Shown: positions 21,250 through 31,139 of the stretch, in pieces
How the letters are laid out: every line of letters begins with the position of its first letter
Numbering within the stretch: the stretch's first letter is position 1
DNA from: an uncultured Bacteroidales bacterium
GTDB lineage: Bacteria > Bacteroidota > Bacteroidia > Bacteroidales > P3
Length of the DNA: 64,000 nucleotides
Reading direction: 5' to 3'
Assembly (NCBI GenBank): GCA_905233895.1
Contig: CAJOFL010000003.1
Coordinates: 39,117 to 103,116, forward strand
Position numbers and translations under genes: made by a program
The notes under the pieces: generated by a model
The model's input: only the letters and a program-made list of their open reading frames with translations
The model's database searches: none
What the model was told of the DNA's origin: nothing

Positions 21250-23151
21250 GTGGAAAACATGACCGTATACTTCTCACGTCTGCGCGAGTTGGTCGGGCTT
21301 GAACTGGCCGAGGAGCAGTCGGCATATCGCCGTTCAATTGACGAGATGCGCAGTATGCTTGGAGGCAGCGTGTGCGAACCTTCGTGCCGCTACCCCGTCA
21401 GCATGGGCGGAAACGACTATAACGCCCTCGGTCAATTGACTCTAGAACTTCGTTACGACACCCTTGAAAGCGAGATTGAGTTGGATTTTGAACCCGGGAA
21501 ACCAGTTTCGTTCTTCTACCTCGCGGGCGATACCGTCAAAGAGTCACCCCATACCGCCTACGTCGAACAAGTCGGCGACGGGCGTATGGTGGTGAGCCTG
21601 CCCGGAAAAAGTGCATTGCAGAGCTTGCGCGACCTAGCCGACCACCACCTGATAGGGGTGCAACTTGGAGTGGACAACACATCCTACCGCGTGATGGACA
21701 GCGCTTTGCGCGAAGCAGAGCATAGCGAGCGAGAACGGTTTGTGCAACTGCGCAACGTCATACTCGGCAACGCCGCACCCACCTTCCGCCACCTTCCCGC
21801 CCTCTCGTTCCCTTGGCTCAACCGCAGTCAGCAAAGGGCCATCCAGCGTGTGGTTGAGGCCGGCGAGGTGGCCATAGTCCACGGTCCTCCGGGAACTGGC
21901 AAAACCACCACACTGGTAGAGGCTATCATCGAAACGCTGCAGCGTGAGACACAAGTGCTTGTTTGCGCCCCGTCGAATGCAGCCGTCGACTGGATTAGCG
22001 AGCAATTGATGCGACGCAGCGTCCATGTGCTCCGTGTGGGCAACCCGCTGCGCATGAGCGACGAGATGCTCGACTGCAGCTACGAGCGCCGTTATGCCGC
22101 CCATCCCGACTACCACGAACTCTGGAGCATCCGCAAAGAACTGCGCACATCACCTGCCGACAGTCGCCGGCAACGCCTCCAGAGTCGTGCCACCGAACTG
22201 GAAATCAAGATAGACAACGATCTTTTCGCTCAAGCACGGGTGGTCAGTTGCACCCTCATAGGCAGCGCCTACCGCATGATGGAGCGCCGTCGTTTCTCCA
22301 CTCTCTTCATCGACGAGGCCGCACAAGCTCTAGAACCCGCCTGCTGGGCCGCCATACTCAAAGCCGACCGCGTGGTGATGGGCGGCGACCATCAGCAGTT
22401 GCCGCCCACAGTGAAATGCCTCGCCGCTCTCAAGGGAGGCCTTTCCGACACACTGATGCAGAAACTTGTGGCCCGATGGCCGCAATGCGTCGAATTGCTG
22501 ACGGTGCAGTACCGCATGAACCGCGACATCATGGCCTTCCCGTCACGCTGGTTCTATGGTGGGAAGCTACAGGCTGCACCTGAGGCCGCCGACCGTATGG
22601 TGAGCCCCCTTGACACCCCGCTCATGTGGCTCGACACCTCCGAAAATTCAGAATATTCAGATTATTCCGAAAAAGAAAAAAGAAACCGCACCGGTTCTCT
22701 TACCAATAGCGAAGAGGCCAAACTGGTGATACACACACTGCGCGACTATATCGACATGATTTCGCCACAAAGAATCGAGAGCGAACGGATAGATTTCGGA
22801 ATAATCACACCTTATCGCGGTCAGGCGCGCTTGATACGACGCCTGCTGCGCCTGCAGCACTACTTCCGTCGCCTGCGGCGCCAGATTACCGTAGGCACCG
22901 TCGACGGTTTCCAAGGGCAGGAGCGCGACGTGATAGTCATCAGCCTCGTGCGCGACAACGCCGACGGCAATATCGGATTCCTGCGCGACTTGCGCCGTAT
23001 GAATGTGGCCATTACCCGCGCACGTATGAAACTGATTATTATAGGCAACGTCCAGACCTTAAGCCGCCACCGCTTTTACCGCGAACTGGCCGCCCATATC
23101 CGCCACCACGGCGAGATAGTGTCGGTGCAACCAGCTGTTACCGGCGATTGA
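21250..23151 (+). CDS. superfamily 1 DNA/RNA helicase (IGHMBP2/Dna2-like)
   Basis: VHGPPGTGKTTTLVEAI, FIDEAAQALEPACW, VDGFQGQERDVIVISLVRDN, RRMNVAITRARMKLIIIG. Start may be GTG 21250 or ATG 21259. Confidence 0.92.
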   Translation: MENMTVYFSRLRELVGLELAEEQSAYRRSIDEMRSMLGGSVCEPSCRYPVSMGGNDYNALGQLTLELRYDTLESEIELDFEPGKPVSFFYLAGDTVKESPHTAYVEQVGDGRMVVSLPGKSALQSLRDLADHHLIGVQLGVDNTSYRVMDSALREAEHSERERFVQLRNVILGNAAPTFRHLPALSFPWLNRSQQRAIQRVVEAGEVAIVHGPPGTGKTTTLVEAIIETLQRETQVLVCAPSNAAVDWISEQLMRRSVHVLRVGNPLRMSDEMLDCSYERRYAAHPDYHELWSIRKELRTSPADSRRQRLQSRATELEIKIDNDLFAQARVVSCTLIGSAYRMMERRRFSTLFIDEAAQALEPACWAAILKADRVVMGGDHQQLPPTVKCLAALKGGLSDTLMQKLVARWPQCVELLTVQYRMNRDIMAFPSRWFYGGKLQAAPEAADRMVSPLDTPLMWLDTSENSEYSDYSEKEKRNRTGSLTNSEEAKLVIHTLRDYIDMISPQRIESERIDFGIITPYRGQARLIRRLLRLQHYFRRLRRQITVGTVDGFQGQERDVIVISLVRDNADGNIGFLRDLRRMNVAITRARMKLIIIGNVQTLSRHRFYRELAAHIRHHGEIVSVQPAVTGD

Positions 23152-23866
23152 GGTAGATCATCACGTAGTAGGCGAGGGTGGCAAGGCTGGTGACGGCGGC
23201 CATCACGTAGGTGTAGGCGGCGGAACGGAGGGCGCTCTCGGCATAGCGGTGTGTGTCGCGGCTGGTAATCTCGCGCTGCTGTATCCACTTCAAGGCACGT
23301 GCCGATGCGTTAATCTCGACAGGAAGGGTGACTACCGAGAAGAGGGTGCTCATGGCAAAGAGGCCTATACCTACGAGCAGCAATGCCGGGAAGACACGCA
23401 CCAGCAACAGTCCGGCCAGCAATATCCACGATACAAACTTACTGCTGAAGTTCACAATCGGCACCAAGGCGGTGCGTAGACCCAACGGTCCATAGGCAAC
23501 GGCATGCTGTACAGCATGGCCACACTCGTGGGCGGCCACCGCAGCGGCGGCGACGCTGGTGCCGTTGTATACAGCGGGGCTGAGGTTGAGGGTACGGTTG
23601 ACGGGGTTGTAGTGGTCGGTCAGGGTACCCTGCACCATCTGTATCTGCACGTTGTGGATGTCATGATCGAGAAGCATACGCTCGGCCACCTCGCGGCCGG
23701 TGAGACCACCTTCGGTGCGAATGGACTCGTATTTCTTGAACTTGCGCTCGACGTTCTTGCTGACTATCATCGAAATGACAGTCAAAGCGATGAACACCAC
23801 CCACATCAGGCTGCTGCCCGACGCATGCGCTGTAGCTGCTTGGAGGAGGATGAACTGGGATATCAT
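23138..23866 (-). CDS. zinc metallopeptidase (YugP-like)
   Basis: VAAAAVAAHECGHAVQHAVAYGPLGLRTALVP, multiple TM. Confidence 0.88.
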   Translation of the reverse strand: MISQFILLQAATAHASGSSLMWVVFIALTVISMIVSKNVERKFKKYESIRTEGGLTGREVAERMLLDHDIHNVQIQMVQGTLTDHYNPVNRTLNLSPAVYNGTSVAAAAVAAHECGHAVQHAVAYGPLGLRTALVPIVNFSSKFVSWILLAGLLLVRVFPALLLVGIGLFAMSTLFSVVTLPVEINASARALKWIQQREITSRDTHRYAESALRSAAYTYVMAAVTSLATLAYYVMIYLNRR

Positions 23867-23912
23867 TTTGGGGGCAGTTAAGTAGTTAAGGTAATAATAC
23901 CTTCATTTGAAG

Positions 23913-25421
23913 TTATTTTGCGCGGAAAAGCACGGTCTCATCGGTAGTATTCCAAGCAGCCATGAGTTGACGGTACTTGGCGTAGTCCTCAACGGGGATA
24001 AGGCTCTTCTCAATCTTGAGGCTGCGGACGATACGAAGTTTCTTTCCGCTCTGCTTGACGGTCACCTTAACACTGCCTACGCCGTCGAAGGATAGTTTGC
24101 GGCTAACGGCCTTACCAACCATCTTGACTCCAGCAGGCAGGTTGTATGTTTGGTCGGCCTGGATATCGCAAGCCGAGGCCTGGAGCGGAGTGGTGCGTAC
24201 CAGCGGAAGCTGTGCGGCACTTATCCACGGGTCGCGCTCGCCTTCGAAGGCAATGAAGGGAATCGGGAAACTGAAGAAGCCGTCCTCAAGGGTGTCGAGG
24301 GTTGCATCGAATGTGGCTTTAGCGTTAAGTGTACGGACTTCGTCGCGGGCTTTACCATAGAGGCTTATATGAGACTTGTTGCGGACAGAGAGGCGGTACT
24401 CGAGAGTATCAATATAAACGGCCACCTCGTCGCTGTTGTCACCGGCAACATTGGCGCGGTAACCCTCGGCATTGAAGATTGCGGCGAGCAGGACGGCTTT
24501 GTCGACGGCGGTACCGCAGCCGCTCTGCCACACCTCGTCAGGGGTGGCGTGGCGGTAGCCGAGATGCGAGGGCTGGATATCATTGAGGTGGATATTGTCT
24601 ACCACATAATTGCGGGCTTTGACAATATTCTCCATGGCACGGCCGTTCATCACCTGGCCCATCACATCGGCAGCACCATCGAAGGGCTCCTGGTCGAAGG
24701 CGGGGATAAACTCGGGAACACCGTTGAAGAGGCGCAGGGTGGGCACTATATCTTCAGGCATGTAGGGCTCGCGCGGGGCCTGCGACATATCGGTAAGTTC
24801 AAAGAGGAGCGTAATGGGAGAAACTGTGTTTTTGTCAGTGGTGCCCGAGATGGTGCGTGTCAGCTTGTCGGCTGGCAAATAGTCGAGGCCCGAGAACTTG
24901 AATTCCACTTCCATATCGGCGGGATATTGCACCTTCACCTCCATTTTCTCAACCGGGCATTCACGCTGCAGCGGGATGCTCTCACGGAGGAGGTTATACT
25001 GGCGGTGTATGGTGTAGTCGACCACAATAGTGCAGCCCAGTTCCATGCCGGTGTGCACCATAGCCAGTTCGCGCATGTGGTTGAAACGGCCACAGTCGGC
25101 GCACTCGGAGGGGAGCTGATAGACGAAGGCGTTCTGCGGCATGTTGACGCGGGTGCCGTCTTTCTGGACGGTATACACCTCGTTGACGGTCAGTTCTTCG
25201 AGGTCGGGGTTATAAACCACGAAGGTCTCGCCTTTGTCGGCGTAAGCGGTGAGTGCACGGTTGCGAAGAATCTGCACCTCGTGGCGATAATGGTAGTCGC
25301 TGGTGCCATCGGCGTTGAGGGTCCACTCATAACGCAGGAGCTTATAGACGGCATCTGGCTCTTGTGCAAAAACACTTGCTCCAAACAGGACTGCAATTGT
25401 CAATATAGCTATCTTCTTCAT
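23913..25421 (-). CDS. DUF3857/transglutaminase-like secreted protein
   Basis: Signal peptide; DYHYRHEVQILRNRAL...; tandem with a related gene upstream. Confidence 0.7.
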   Translation of the reverse strand: MKKIAILTIAVLFGASVFAQEPDAVYKLLRYEWTLNADGTSDYHYRHEVQILRNRALTAYADKGETFVVYNPDLEELTVNEVYTVQKDGTRVNMPQNAFVYQLPSECADCGRFNHMRELAMVHTGMELGCTIVVDYTIHRQYNLLRESIPLQRECPVEKMEVKVQYPADMEVEFKFSGLDYLPADKLTRTISGTTDKNTVSPITLLFELTDMSQAPREPYMPEDIVPTLRLFNGVPEFIPAFDQEPFDGAADVMGQVMNGRAMENIVKARNYVVDNIHLNDIQPSHLGYRHATPDEVWQSGCGTAVDKAVLLAAIFNAEGYRANVAGDNSDEVAVYIDTLEYRLSVRNKSHISLYGKARDEVRTLNAKATFDATLDTLEDGFFSFPIPFIAFEGERDPWISAAQLPLVRTTPLQASACDIQADQTYNLPAGVKMVGKAVSRKLSFDGVGSVKVTVKQSGKKLRIVRSLKIEKSLIPVEDYAKYRQLMAAWNTTDETVLFRAK

Positions 25422-25454
25422 AATGTGTATTGTCTTAACTACTTAACTTCTAAA

Positions 25455-27449
25455 CTACTTGGTTAGTATCACCGGAGTCTCGGACAGTTTGCGCTGGCTG
25501 AGCGCGACGGCGCGGAAGGCTGGCCAGTCCTCGGCCTCGTAGCGGCGCTTGCTGAAGACGGCCTGCTCGCCGAATGAGAGTTTGTTCCCGTCGAGCTGGA
25601 AGCCGCAGCCGAAGGAGGCCACCGGGTCGGCAAGCCCGTCGACCATCGGGTAGTGCAGCATGGCGGGGGCAAAAGGCAGGGTAATCGTCTCGCGAATGTC
25701 GACCAGGCGCGAGCAGCGGTCGCTGAAGGGCTGTGTGCGGGTCTCGGGGGTAAGGTCGAAATAGAGGTGACCCATGGCACGGCTGTAGAATCCGCGGGCC
25801 GAGAGCGGGATGAACGAGATGACGTCCTTGCTGACGGTGGCGTAGCTGGGGATGGAGAAGGTGTAGGTGATGCTCACCGGCTGGTCGAGGTAACGGTCGG
25901 GGTCGGTGTAGCTGATATCGGTGATCTCCGCGTTGGGGGCGATGCGAAGGAGCTCCATCTCAAGATTCTGGCGCCACTGGCTCTGCGGGGCGGAGAAGAC
26001 ACCGCGCACGGCGGCATCGCTCTGGCCCTCGGCAGTGACGGTTATGCTACCACGAAGGGTGCCGTCGGCGGCAATCGTGCTGTTGGCAATGATACGGACG
26101 TAGTGGTTCTCGGCGGGCGATACAGGCGTTTCCATGAGGTCACAGCCCTCGGCTGTGCCGATAAGATAGCCTTGCTGCTGCTCGGCGCTGCTCCAGAGCT
26201 CGCGCACGTTGGGTACCCAGGTGGGGTCGAGCATAAGGAACTCGCCGTTGCGGAGCTGGACGGCGCAGACCGAATGGTTGAACTGGTCGGCGGGGATGCG
26301 GTCGATACGCTCGCCGGCCATGGTCATGGCGGCATAAGCCTTGAATCCGGCGGCACGGAGGAAGGAGATAAGGGTGGAGGCCTTATCCTTGCAGACACCG
26401 CAGCGGTCGGTGTAGTTCATCTCGGCGCTGTGAAGCGTGAAGCCCTCGCCAGGGCCCATGGAGATGCCTGCGTAGCGAATATTGTCGGCCACCCAGTGGG
26501 TGAGGCGTGAGATGGAGTCCATCTCGTCCTTGGCACCGCGGAGCAGCTCGTTGACCTTTTTCTGCACGGCGGGAGTGGGCACAAAGGAGCCGTAGTCCTC
26601 GTTGACGCCGAAGAACCAGCGGCTTTTGGCCTGCCAGTCGGGGCTGGTAGAGAGAAGGAGCTTGCACTGGATGTCGTTGTCGGCCCATGCACGGGGTTCG
26701 CGCTTGAGGGGCATGATGTCGTTATGGCTCGCGAAGGTGTAGAGCGAGCGGCCCGCTTCGTCGGCAGCCACGCGGCTGATGTCCAGTTCACCATTGTATA
26801 CCTTGTAGCGGAGCACCTTGGTGTCGAGGATGTTGAGTTGGTAGACCTTGGAGAGGACGGGCTGGTCGCTCCAGAAGGGCACAATGTCGTAGAAATGGCC
26901 GCGCATAGGTGGCACATAACGGGCATCGTCGTCGGGCAAGGCGGCGAAGGTGCCGTTCAAGCCGTCGGCTGCATCGTCGGCCAGGAGGGCGTAGGTGTAG
27001 CCTTTCTTGTAAGTCCAGTACTCGAGTTCGTCGCCGACATCGAGGTGGCCCACTTCGACCATTTTCTGGCTAGCTCCCCAGTAAATCATGCGGGCAGGAG
27101 CAACATAGTCGTAGACTGGCACATTCTCCTCGCGCTCAGGCCAAACGAGGGTGTCGGTCTTGCCAGAGACACGGTGAACCAGAACACCGCGGAGCTCGCA
27201 GTAGGCCGAGAGGGGGTCGTAGTCCATCTTGACAGTGCTCCACCGGGCGCAGCCCTCGAACGAATACATGCGTATCCGCTTGTGGGTCAGCACATGGCTC
27301 AAGCCGCTCTCCTCCATGTAAACTCCGGTAGAGTCGAAGAGGGTGACGGTCTTGCTGCCAGTGTACTTGTTGGGCAGTGCATGGTGCTGGGCGGCAGCGC
27401 TGCCAAAAAGCAAAATAGCTAACGCAAAAAGCAATAATCTGTTTTTCAT
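25455..27449 (-). CDS. DUF3857 transglutaminase-domain protein
   Basis: RCGVCKDKASTLISFLRAAGFKAYAAM, FNHSVCAVQL...LMLDPTW transglutaminase motifs. Confidence 0.85.
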   Translation of the reverse strand: MKNRLLLFALAILLFGSAAAQHHALPNKYTGSKTVTLFDSTGVYMEESGLSHVLTHKRIRMYSFEGCARWSTVKMDYDPLSAYCELRGVLVHRVSGKTDTLVWPEREENVPVYDYVAPARMIYWGASQKMVEVGHLDVGDELEYWTYKKGYTYALLADDAADGLNGTFAALPDDDARYVPPMRGHFYDIVPFWSDQPVLSKVYQLNILDTKVLRYKVYNGELDISRVAADEAGRSLYTFASHNDIMPLKREPRAWADNDIQCKLLLSTSPDWQAKSRWFFGVNEDYGSFVPTPAVQKKVNELLRGAKDEMDSISRLTHWVADNIRYAGISMGPGEGFTLHSAEMNYTDRCGVCKDKASTLISFLRAAGFKAYAAMTMAGERIDRIPADQFNHSVCAVQLRNGEFLMLDPTWVPNVRELWSSAEQQQGYLIGTAEGCDLMETPVSPAENHYVRIIANSTIAADGTLRGSITVTAEGQSDAAVRGVFSAPQSQWRQNLEMELLRIAPNAEITDISYTDPDRYLDQPVSITYTFSIPSYATVSKDVISFIPLSARGFYSRAMGHLYFDLTPETRTQPFSDRCSRLVDIRETITLPFAPAMLHYPMVDGLADPVASFGCGFQLDGNKLSFGEQAVFSKRRYEAEDWPAFRAVALSQRKLSETPVILTK

Positions 27450-27484
27450 TTCACATTTATTTTCATTATTTCATTTCTCATTTT

Positions 27485-28027
27485 TCACTTCTCCCATATC
27501 CCCTTGTTGTCCTCCGGTGTGTTGGCGGGAGCCAACTCGTCGCGGCGGATATGGACCACGAACGAGACATTCATCACCTCGATGCTGACAGCGAAATTGC
27601 CATCCTTGCAGCCGCGGATGAGGCGGCCCTGCATGCCAGCGAACTCGCCATTGGTGATTGTGGCCAGGGCGCCCTTGGTCAGCTTGCTAGTGTCATGGAT
27701 GAACACCTTGCGCTGGGAAGCCTCGAAAACACGTACATTATCGATGTCACGCTGCGGCACGACACACACGCTGTGGTTGCTCGTCACCAGGCCAAACACC
27801 CCTCGGGCTGTGCGCGTCATGTAGACCTCCCTCTTGTTTATCTTGGCGAAAAGGTAGCAGGGGAACATCGGTTTCTCGGGCATCTGCTCCTTCTTGAAAC
27901 GCCGATCGCGACCGGGCATCAGCGGCAGATAGACCTCTATACCAAGGCTTTGCAGGGTAGAGGCCGCAAGCCGTTCGGCTTGCGGGTAGGTCATCACGGC
28001 CGCCCATTCGTGCTCTTCGGTCAACAT
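27485..28027 (-). CDS. NusG-like (UpxY-type) transcription antiterminator
   Basis: WAAVMTYPQAERLAASTLQSLGIEVYLPLM...PMFPCYLFAKINKREVYMTRTARGVFGLV; KOW-like LTKGALATITNGEFAGMQGRL. Confidence 0.85.
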   Translation of the reverse strand: MLTEEHEWAAVMTYPQAERLAASTLQSLGIEVYLPLMPGRDRRFKKEQMPEKPMFPCYLFAKINKREVYMTRTARGVFGLVTSNHSVCVVPQRDIDNVRVFEASQRKVFIHDTSKLTKGALATITNGEFAGMQGRLIRGCKDGNFAVSIEVMNVSFVVHIRRDELAPANTPEDNKGIWEK

Positions 28028-28125
28028 AGTTTCTTACAGCAGTTTTTGTTAGGTAAATATAACGGCCGGAAGGGCGTTTTATTGTACCCGTGACCGTTTT
28101 TTTTCTCCGTTATTAAAAATATTTG

Positions 28126-28133
28126 TATTTTTG
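28126..28133 (+). promoter_or_regulatory. putative -7 element upstream of trkA
   Basis: TATTTTTG followed by TTGCACC. Confidence 0.5.
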
Positions 28134-28164
28134 CACCCCGAAAAATGCAGTTTGGAGGGTAGGA

Positions 28165-28206
28165 GTTGATCAGGCGTTGATCAGGCGTTGATCAGGCGTT
28201 GATCAG
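28165..28206. repeat. 11-bp tandem repeat, 3.8 copies, in trkA 5' leader
   Basis: (GTTGATCAGGC)x3 + GTTGATCAG; contains the TGATCA palindrome. Confidence 0.95.
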
Positions 28207-28319
28207 TACAAACACCCCCAAACCTACTGGCAATCAGGAGAATATAATGATTTTACCCTCGTATCGTTCTGATTGTCACTAAGTTGATAAAAACCAAAGA
28301 AAACGAAAAAAAAGTCAAT

Positions 28320-29660
28320 ATGAACATCATAATCGCAGGCGACGGAGAGGTCGGTTTCCATCTGGCCAAGTCGTTGACCGAACTGGATTGCAACATCACG
28401 GTTGTCGATCCACACAGCGAACTGCTGAAACGTCTTGAGAGTGAGACCGATTTGATGACTATAACCGGCAACTCAACCTCGCCGCAGGTGCTCCGCGATG
28501 CCGGCGTTGAAGGGTGCGACCTGTTCCTGGCCGTGCTCCACGACGAAAGCATCAACCTCATGAGCGCCATCCTCGCCAAAAAGCTGAAAGCCAAGAAGAC
28601 TGTGGCCCGTATCACCAATGCCGAGCTACTCAGCCCCAAAAACCGCGACATGCTGCACGACCTCGGGGTCGACGAGATGGTCTGCCCCGAACGCATCGCC
28701 GCCAAGGAGATTACCAACTTGCTGAATAACACCGTCGCTACAGAGTTTTTCGACTTCAGCGGCGGGTTGCTTACTATGTACGTCATACGCCTTGAAGCCG
28801 AAAGTCCGGTGGTAAACCACTGTGTGCGTGAGCTTACTGAGATGTACCGCGAACTGCAGGTGCGCGTCGTTGCCGTTCTCCGCACAGGCGAAACCATTAT
28901 ACCTCACAGCGATACGGTATTCCAGCAGGGAGACCTAGCCTACATCATAGGGCGCGCCAACCAGTTGGAAGCCGTCAACCATGTGGCTGGGAAAGAGTCG
29001 GTTAGCATCAGACGAGTAATGATGGCCGGCGGCGGACGCATTGGCCGATATGCCGCCATGAGCCTGGCCGACCGCATGAAGATAACCCTCATCGAAGAGA
29101 ACCGTACTCGCGCCGAGGAACTTAGCACCCAACTTTCAGGCCCGCTTATCATACATGGCGACGCCACCGACATCGAACTCCTCAAGGAAGAAGGCCTCCA
29201 GCAAGCCGACGCATTCATAGGAGTCACCAACTCAAGCGAGACCAACGTGCTTACATGCCTGCATGCAAAGAAGTTGGGAGTGCGCCGCACCATAGCCCTG
29301 GTCGAGAACACGGGGTTCATTTCCCTCTCGCAGGACATCGGAATCGACACCATCATCAACAAGAAACTCATCACTGCCAGCTACATAGCCCGTTTCATAG
29401 TGAAGGGCGACGCCGTCAGCAGCAAGTGGCTTTCAGGTACCAATGCCGAAGTCCTCGAGCTTATGGTTGGCAAGTGGGCCCCCGCCACACGCAAGCCACT
29501 CGGCGAGTTGTCGCTCCCACAAGGGGCCACCATCGGCGGTGTCATACGCGGTCGCGAGACCATACTTCCCAGCCGTGACCTGCAGTTGCACCAGGGTGAC
29601 AAGGTGGTTGTCTTCACCCTTCCTCGGGCAATGGCCGCCGTTGCGCGTCTGTTTGACTAA
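28320..29660 (+). CDS. trkA: Trk system potassium transporter TrkA
   Basis: MNIIIAGDGEVGFHLAKSLTE...; duplicated NAD-binding and TrkA-C domains. Confidence 0.93.
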   Translation: MNIIIAGDGEVGFHLAKSLTELDCNITVVDPHSELLKRLESETDLMTITGNSTSPQVLRDAGVEGCDLFLAVLHDESINLMSAILAKKLKAKKTVARITNAELLSPKNRDMLHDLGVDEMVCPERIAAKEITNLLNNTVATEFFDFSGGLLTMYVIRLEAESPVVNHCVRELTEMYRELQVRVVAVLRTGETIIPHSDTVFQQGDLAYIIGRANQLEAVNHVAGKESVSIRRVMMAGGGRIGRYAAMSLADRMKITLIEENRTRAEELSTQLSGPLIIHGDATDIELLKEEGLQQADAFIGVTNSSETNVLTCLHAKKLGVRRTIALVENTGFISLSQDIGIDTIINKKLITASYIARFIVKGDAVSSKWLSGTNAEVLELMVGKWAPATRKPLGELSLPQGATIGGVIRGRETILPSRDLQLHQGDKVVVFTLPRAMAAVARLFD

Positions 29661-29678
29661 CAATCAACTGGATAGTAC

Positions 29679-31139
29679 TTGGAGAAAACCAACCATAGGC
29701 TCATCGCACGGCTCACGGGCTCGATACTAGGTGTACTAGCCACGGCGGCGTTGTTGCCGCTGGCTCTCTCGCTCTACATGCGCGACGGTGCCCAATACGC
29801 CTTCACAATGACGGTAGGTGCCATGGGCATTTGTGCCCTGCTATTCCACAACTTACTGGGTCGCAGAGCCGTATACCAACTTCGCGAACGCGAAAGTTTC
29901 TACATCACAGCCGCCATCTGGCTCGTCGCACCTCTTGGAGGCTCCCTGCCCTACTTGCTCAGCGGCACCTTACCCACATTCACCGACGCCGTATTCGAGT
30001 CATTCAGTGGTTTCACCACTACCGGCTCATCTGTCGTCTCCGACCCTCGTGGCTGCGCACCAAGCATCCTCCTATGGCGTGCCATGACCCAATGGGTCGG
30101 CGGATTGGGGCTGATACTTTTCCTGGTGGCCGTCACACGACGGCTACGCGAGGGCTCTCTCCAACTTTATGATGCCGAATTCTCTGGAACACAGCAGCGT
30201 AAGCTGCACCCAAAGATAGCCGTTTCCGTAAGCCGTATGTGGCATATCTATATACTGCTCACACTGATTCTCGGGGCATTGCTGGCCATTGCCGGCAACT
30301 CTCCACTCGACTCGGTATGCCTCGCCCTGAGCACCGTGTCGACCGGCGGCTTCATGACATCGGCCGGCGGGCTGGTCGGCTACTCCCGCCTCACGCTGGC
30401 GATACTCACTGTCTTCATGTTTCTCAGCGGCGTGAATGTGGCGTTGCTCTATAATTTCCTCACCCTCCACTGGCACCGTCTGCGCCATAGCGCCGAATTT
30501 GTGGTTTACCTTGTGGTGTTCGCCCTATCCGTAGGTCTCTGCACCCTCGGCGGTACGCTATACGGAATGCCAGTTTTAGAGGCCCTTCGCGACTCGGCGT
30601 TCCACGTGGCCTCAACCGTAAGCACCTGCGGTTTCTACCAACCCACAGAACTTTGTACCTCGCCGCTAGGCGCTTCCGTCACGTTCCTCCTCATCCTATG
30701 CGGTGCGATGGCCGGCTCGACCGGTGGCGGTATCAAACTGCGCCGCCTGATGACCCTAAGCCGTTACCTGCGAAACTACTTTACCCGTATGCTTCACCCA
30801 TCGGCGGTTTTCTCCGTAAAAATCGACCATAAGCCAGTTCCGGCCGACTACGTTAACAAGATTTTCGGTTTTATGTTCCTCTATATCTGCTTCATCCTAG
30901 GTGGCGCGTTCCTGCTTACCGTCGGCGGAAGCAGCATACCTGAGGCCTTTTGTCTCGCCGCAGCCAATATTTCCAACCTAGGTCCTTCACCGCTAATCAA
31001 TTCGATGGGTGCATCGCTCGACTATGCAACACTCTCCACCCTGTCGAAATGGACCCTCATAGTGCTCATGCTCGCCGGACGGCTTGAAATTTTCGCCCTG
31101 CTGGCCATATTCTTACCTGTCAACTGGAAACGAAGATGA
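29679..31139 (+). CDS. trkH: TrkH family potassium uptake protein (copy 1), TTG start
   Basis: ESFSGFTTTGSSVVSD, MTQWVGGLGLILFLVAV, STVSTGGFM, GAMAGSTGGGIKLRR. Confidence 0.92.
   Translation: MEKTNHRLIARLTGSILGVLATAALLPLALSLYMRDGAQYAFTMTVGAMGICALLFHNLLGRRAVYQLRERESFYITAAIWLVAPLGGSLPYLLSGTLPTFTDAVFESFSGFTTTGSSVVSDPRGCAPSILLWRAMTQWVGGLGLILFLVAVTRRLREGSLQLYDAEFSGTQQRKLHPKIAVSVSRMWHIYILLTLILGALLAIAGNSPLDSVCLALSTVSTGGFMTSAGGLVGYSRLTLAILTVFMFLSGVNVALLYNFLTLHWHRLRHSAEFVVYLVVFALSVGLCTLGGTLYGMPVLEALRDSAFHVASTVSTCGFYQPTELCTSPLGASVTFLLILCGAMAGSTGGGIKLRRLMTLSRYLRNYFTRMLHPSAVFSVKIDHKPVPADYVNKIFGFMFLYICFILGGAFLLTVGGSSIPEAFCLAAANISNLGPSPLINSMGASLDYATLSTLSKWTLIVLMLAGRLEIFALLAIFLPVNWKRR

Noticed and set aside
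24150-25466. 438-aa + strand ORF
   Set aside because: Shadow of the DUF3857-like gene on the minus strand, which has a signal peptide and sensible sequence.
28165-28206. CRISPR-like repeat array
   Set aside because: Repeats are contiguous 11-mers without spacers and there are no cas genes.
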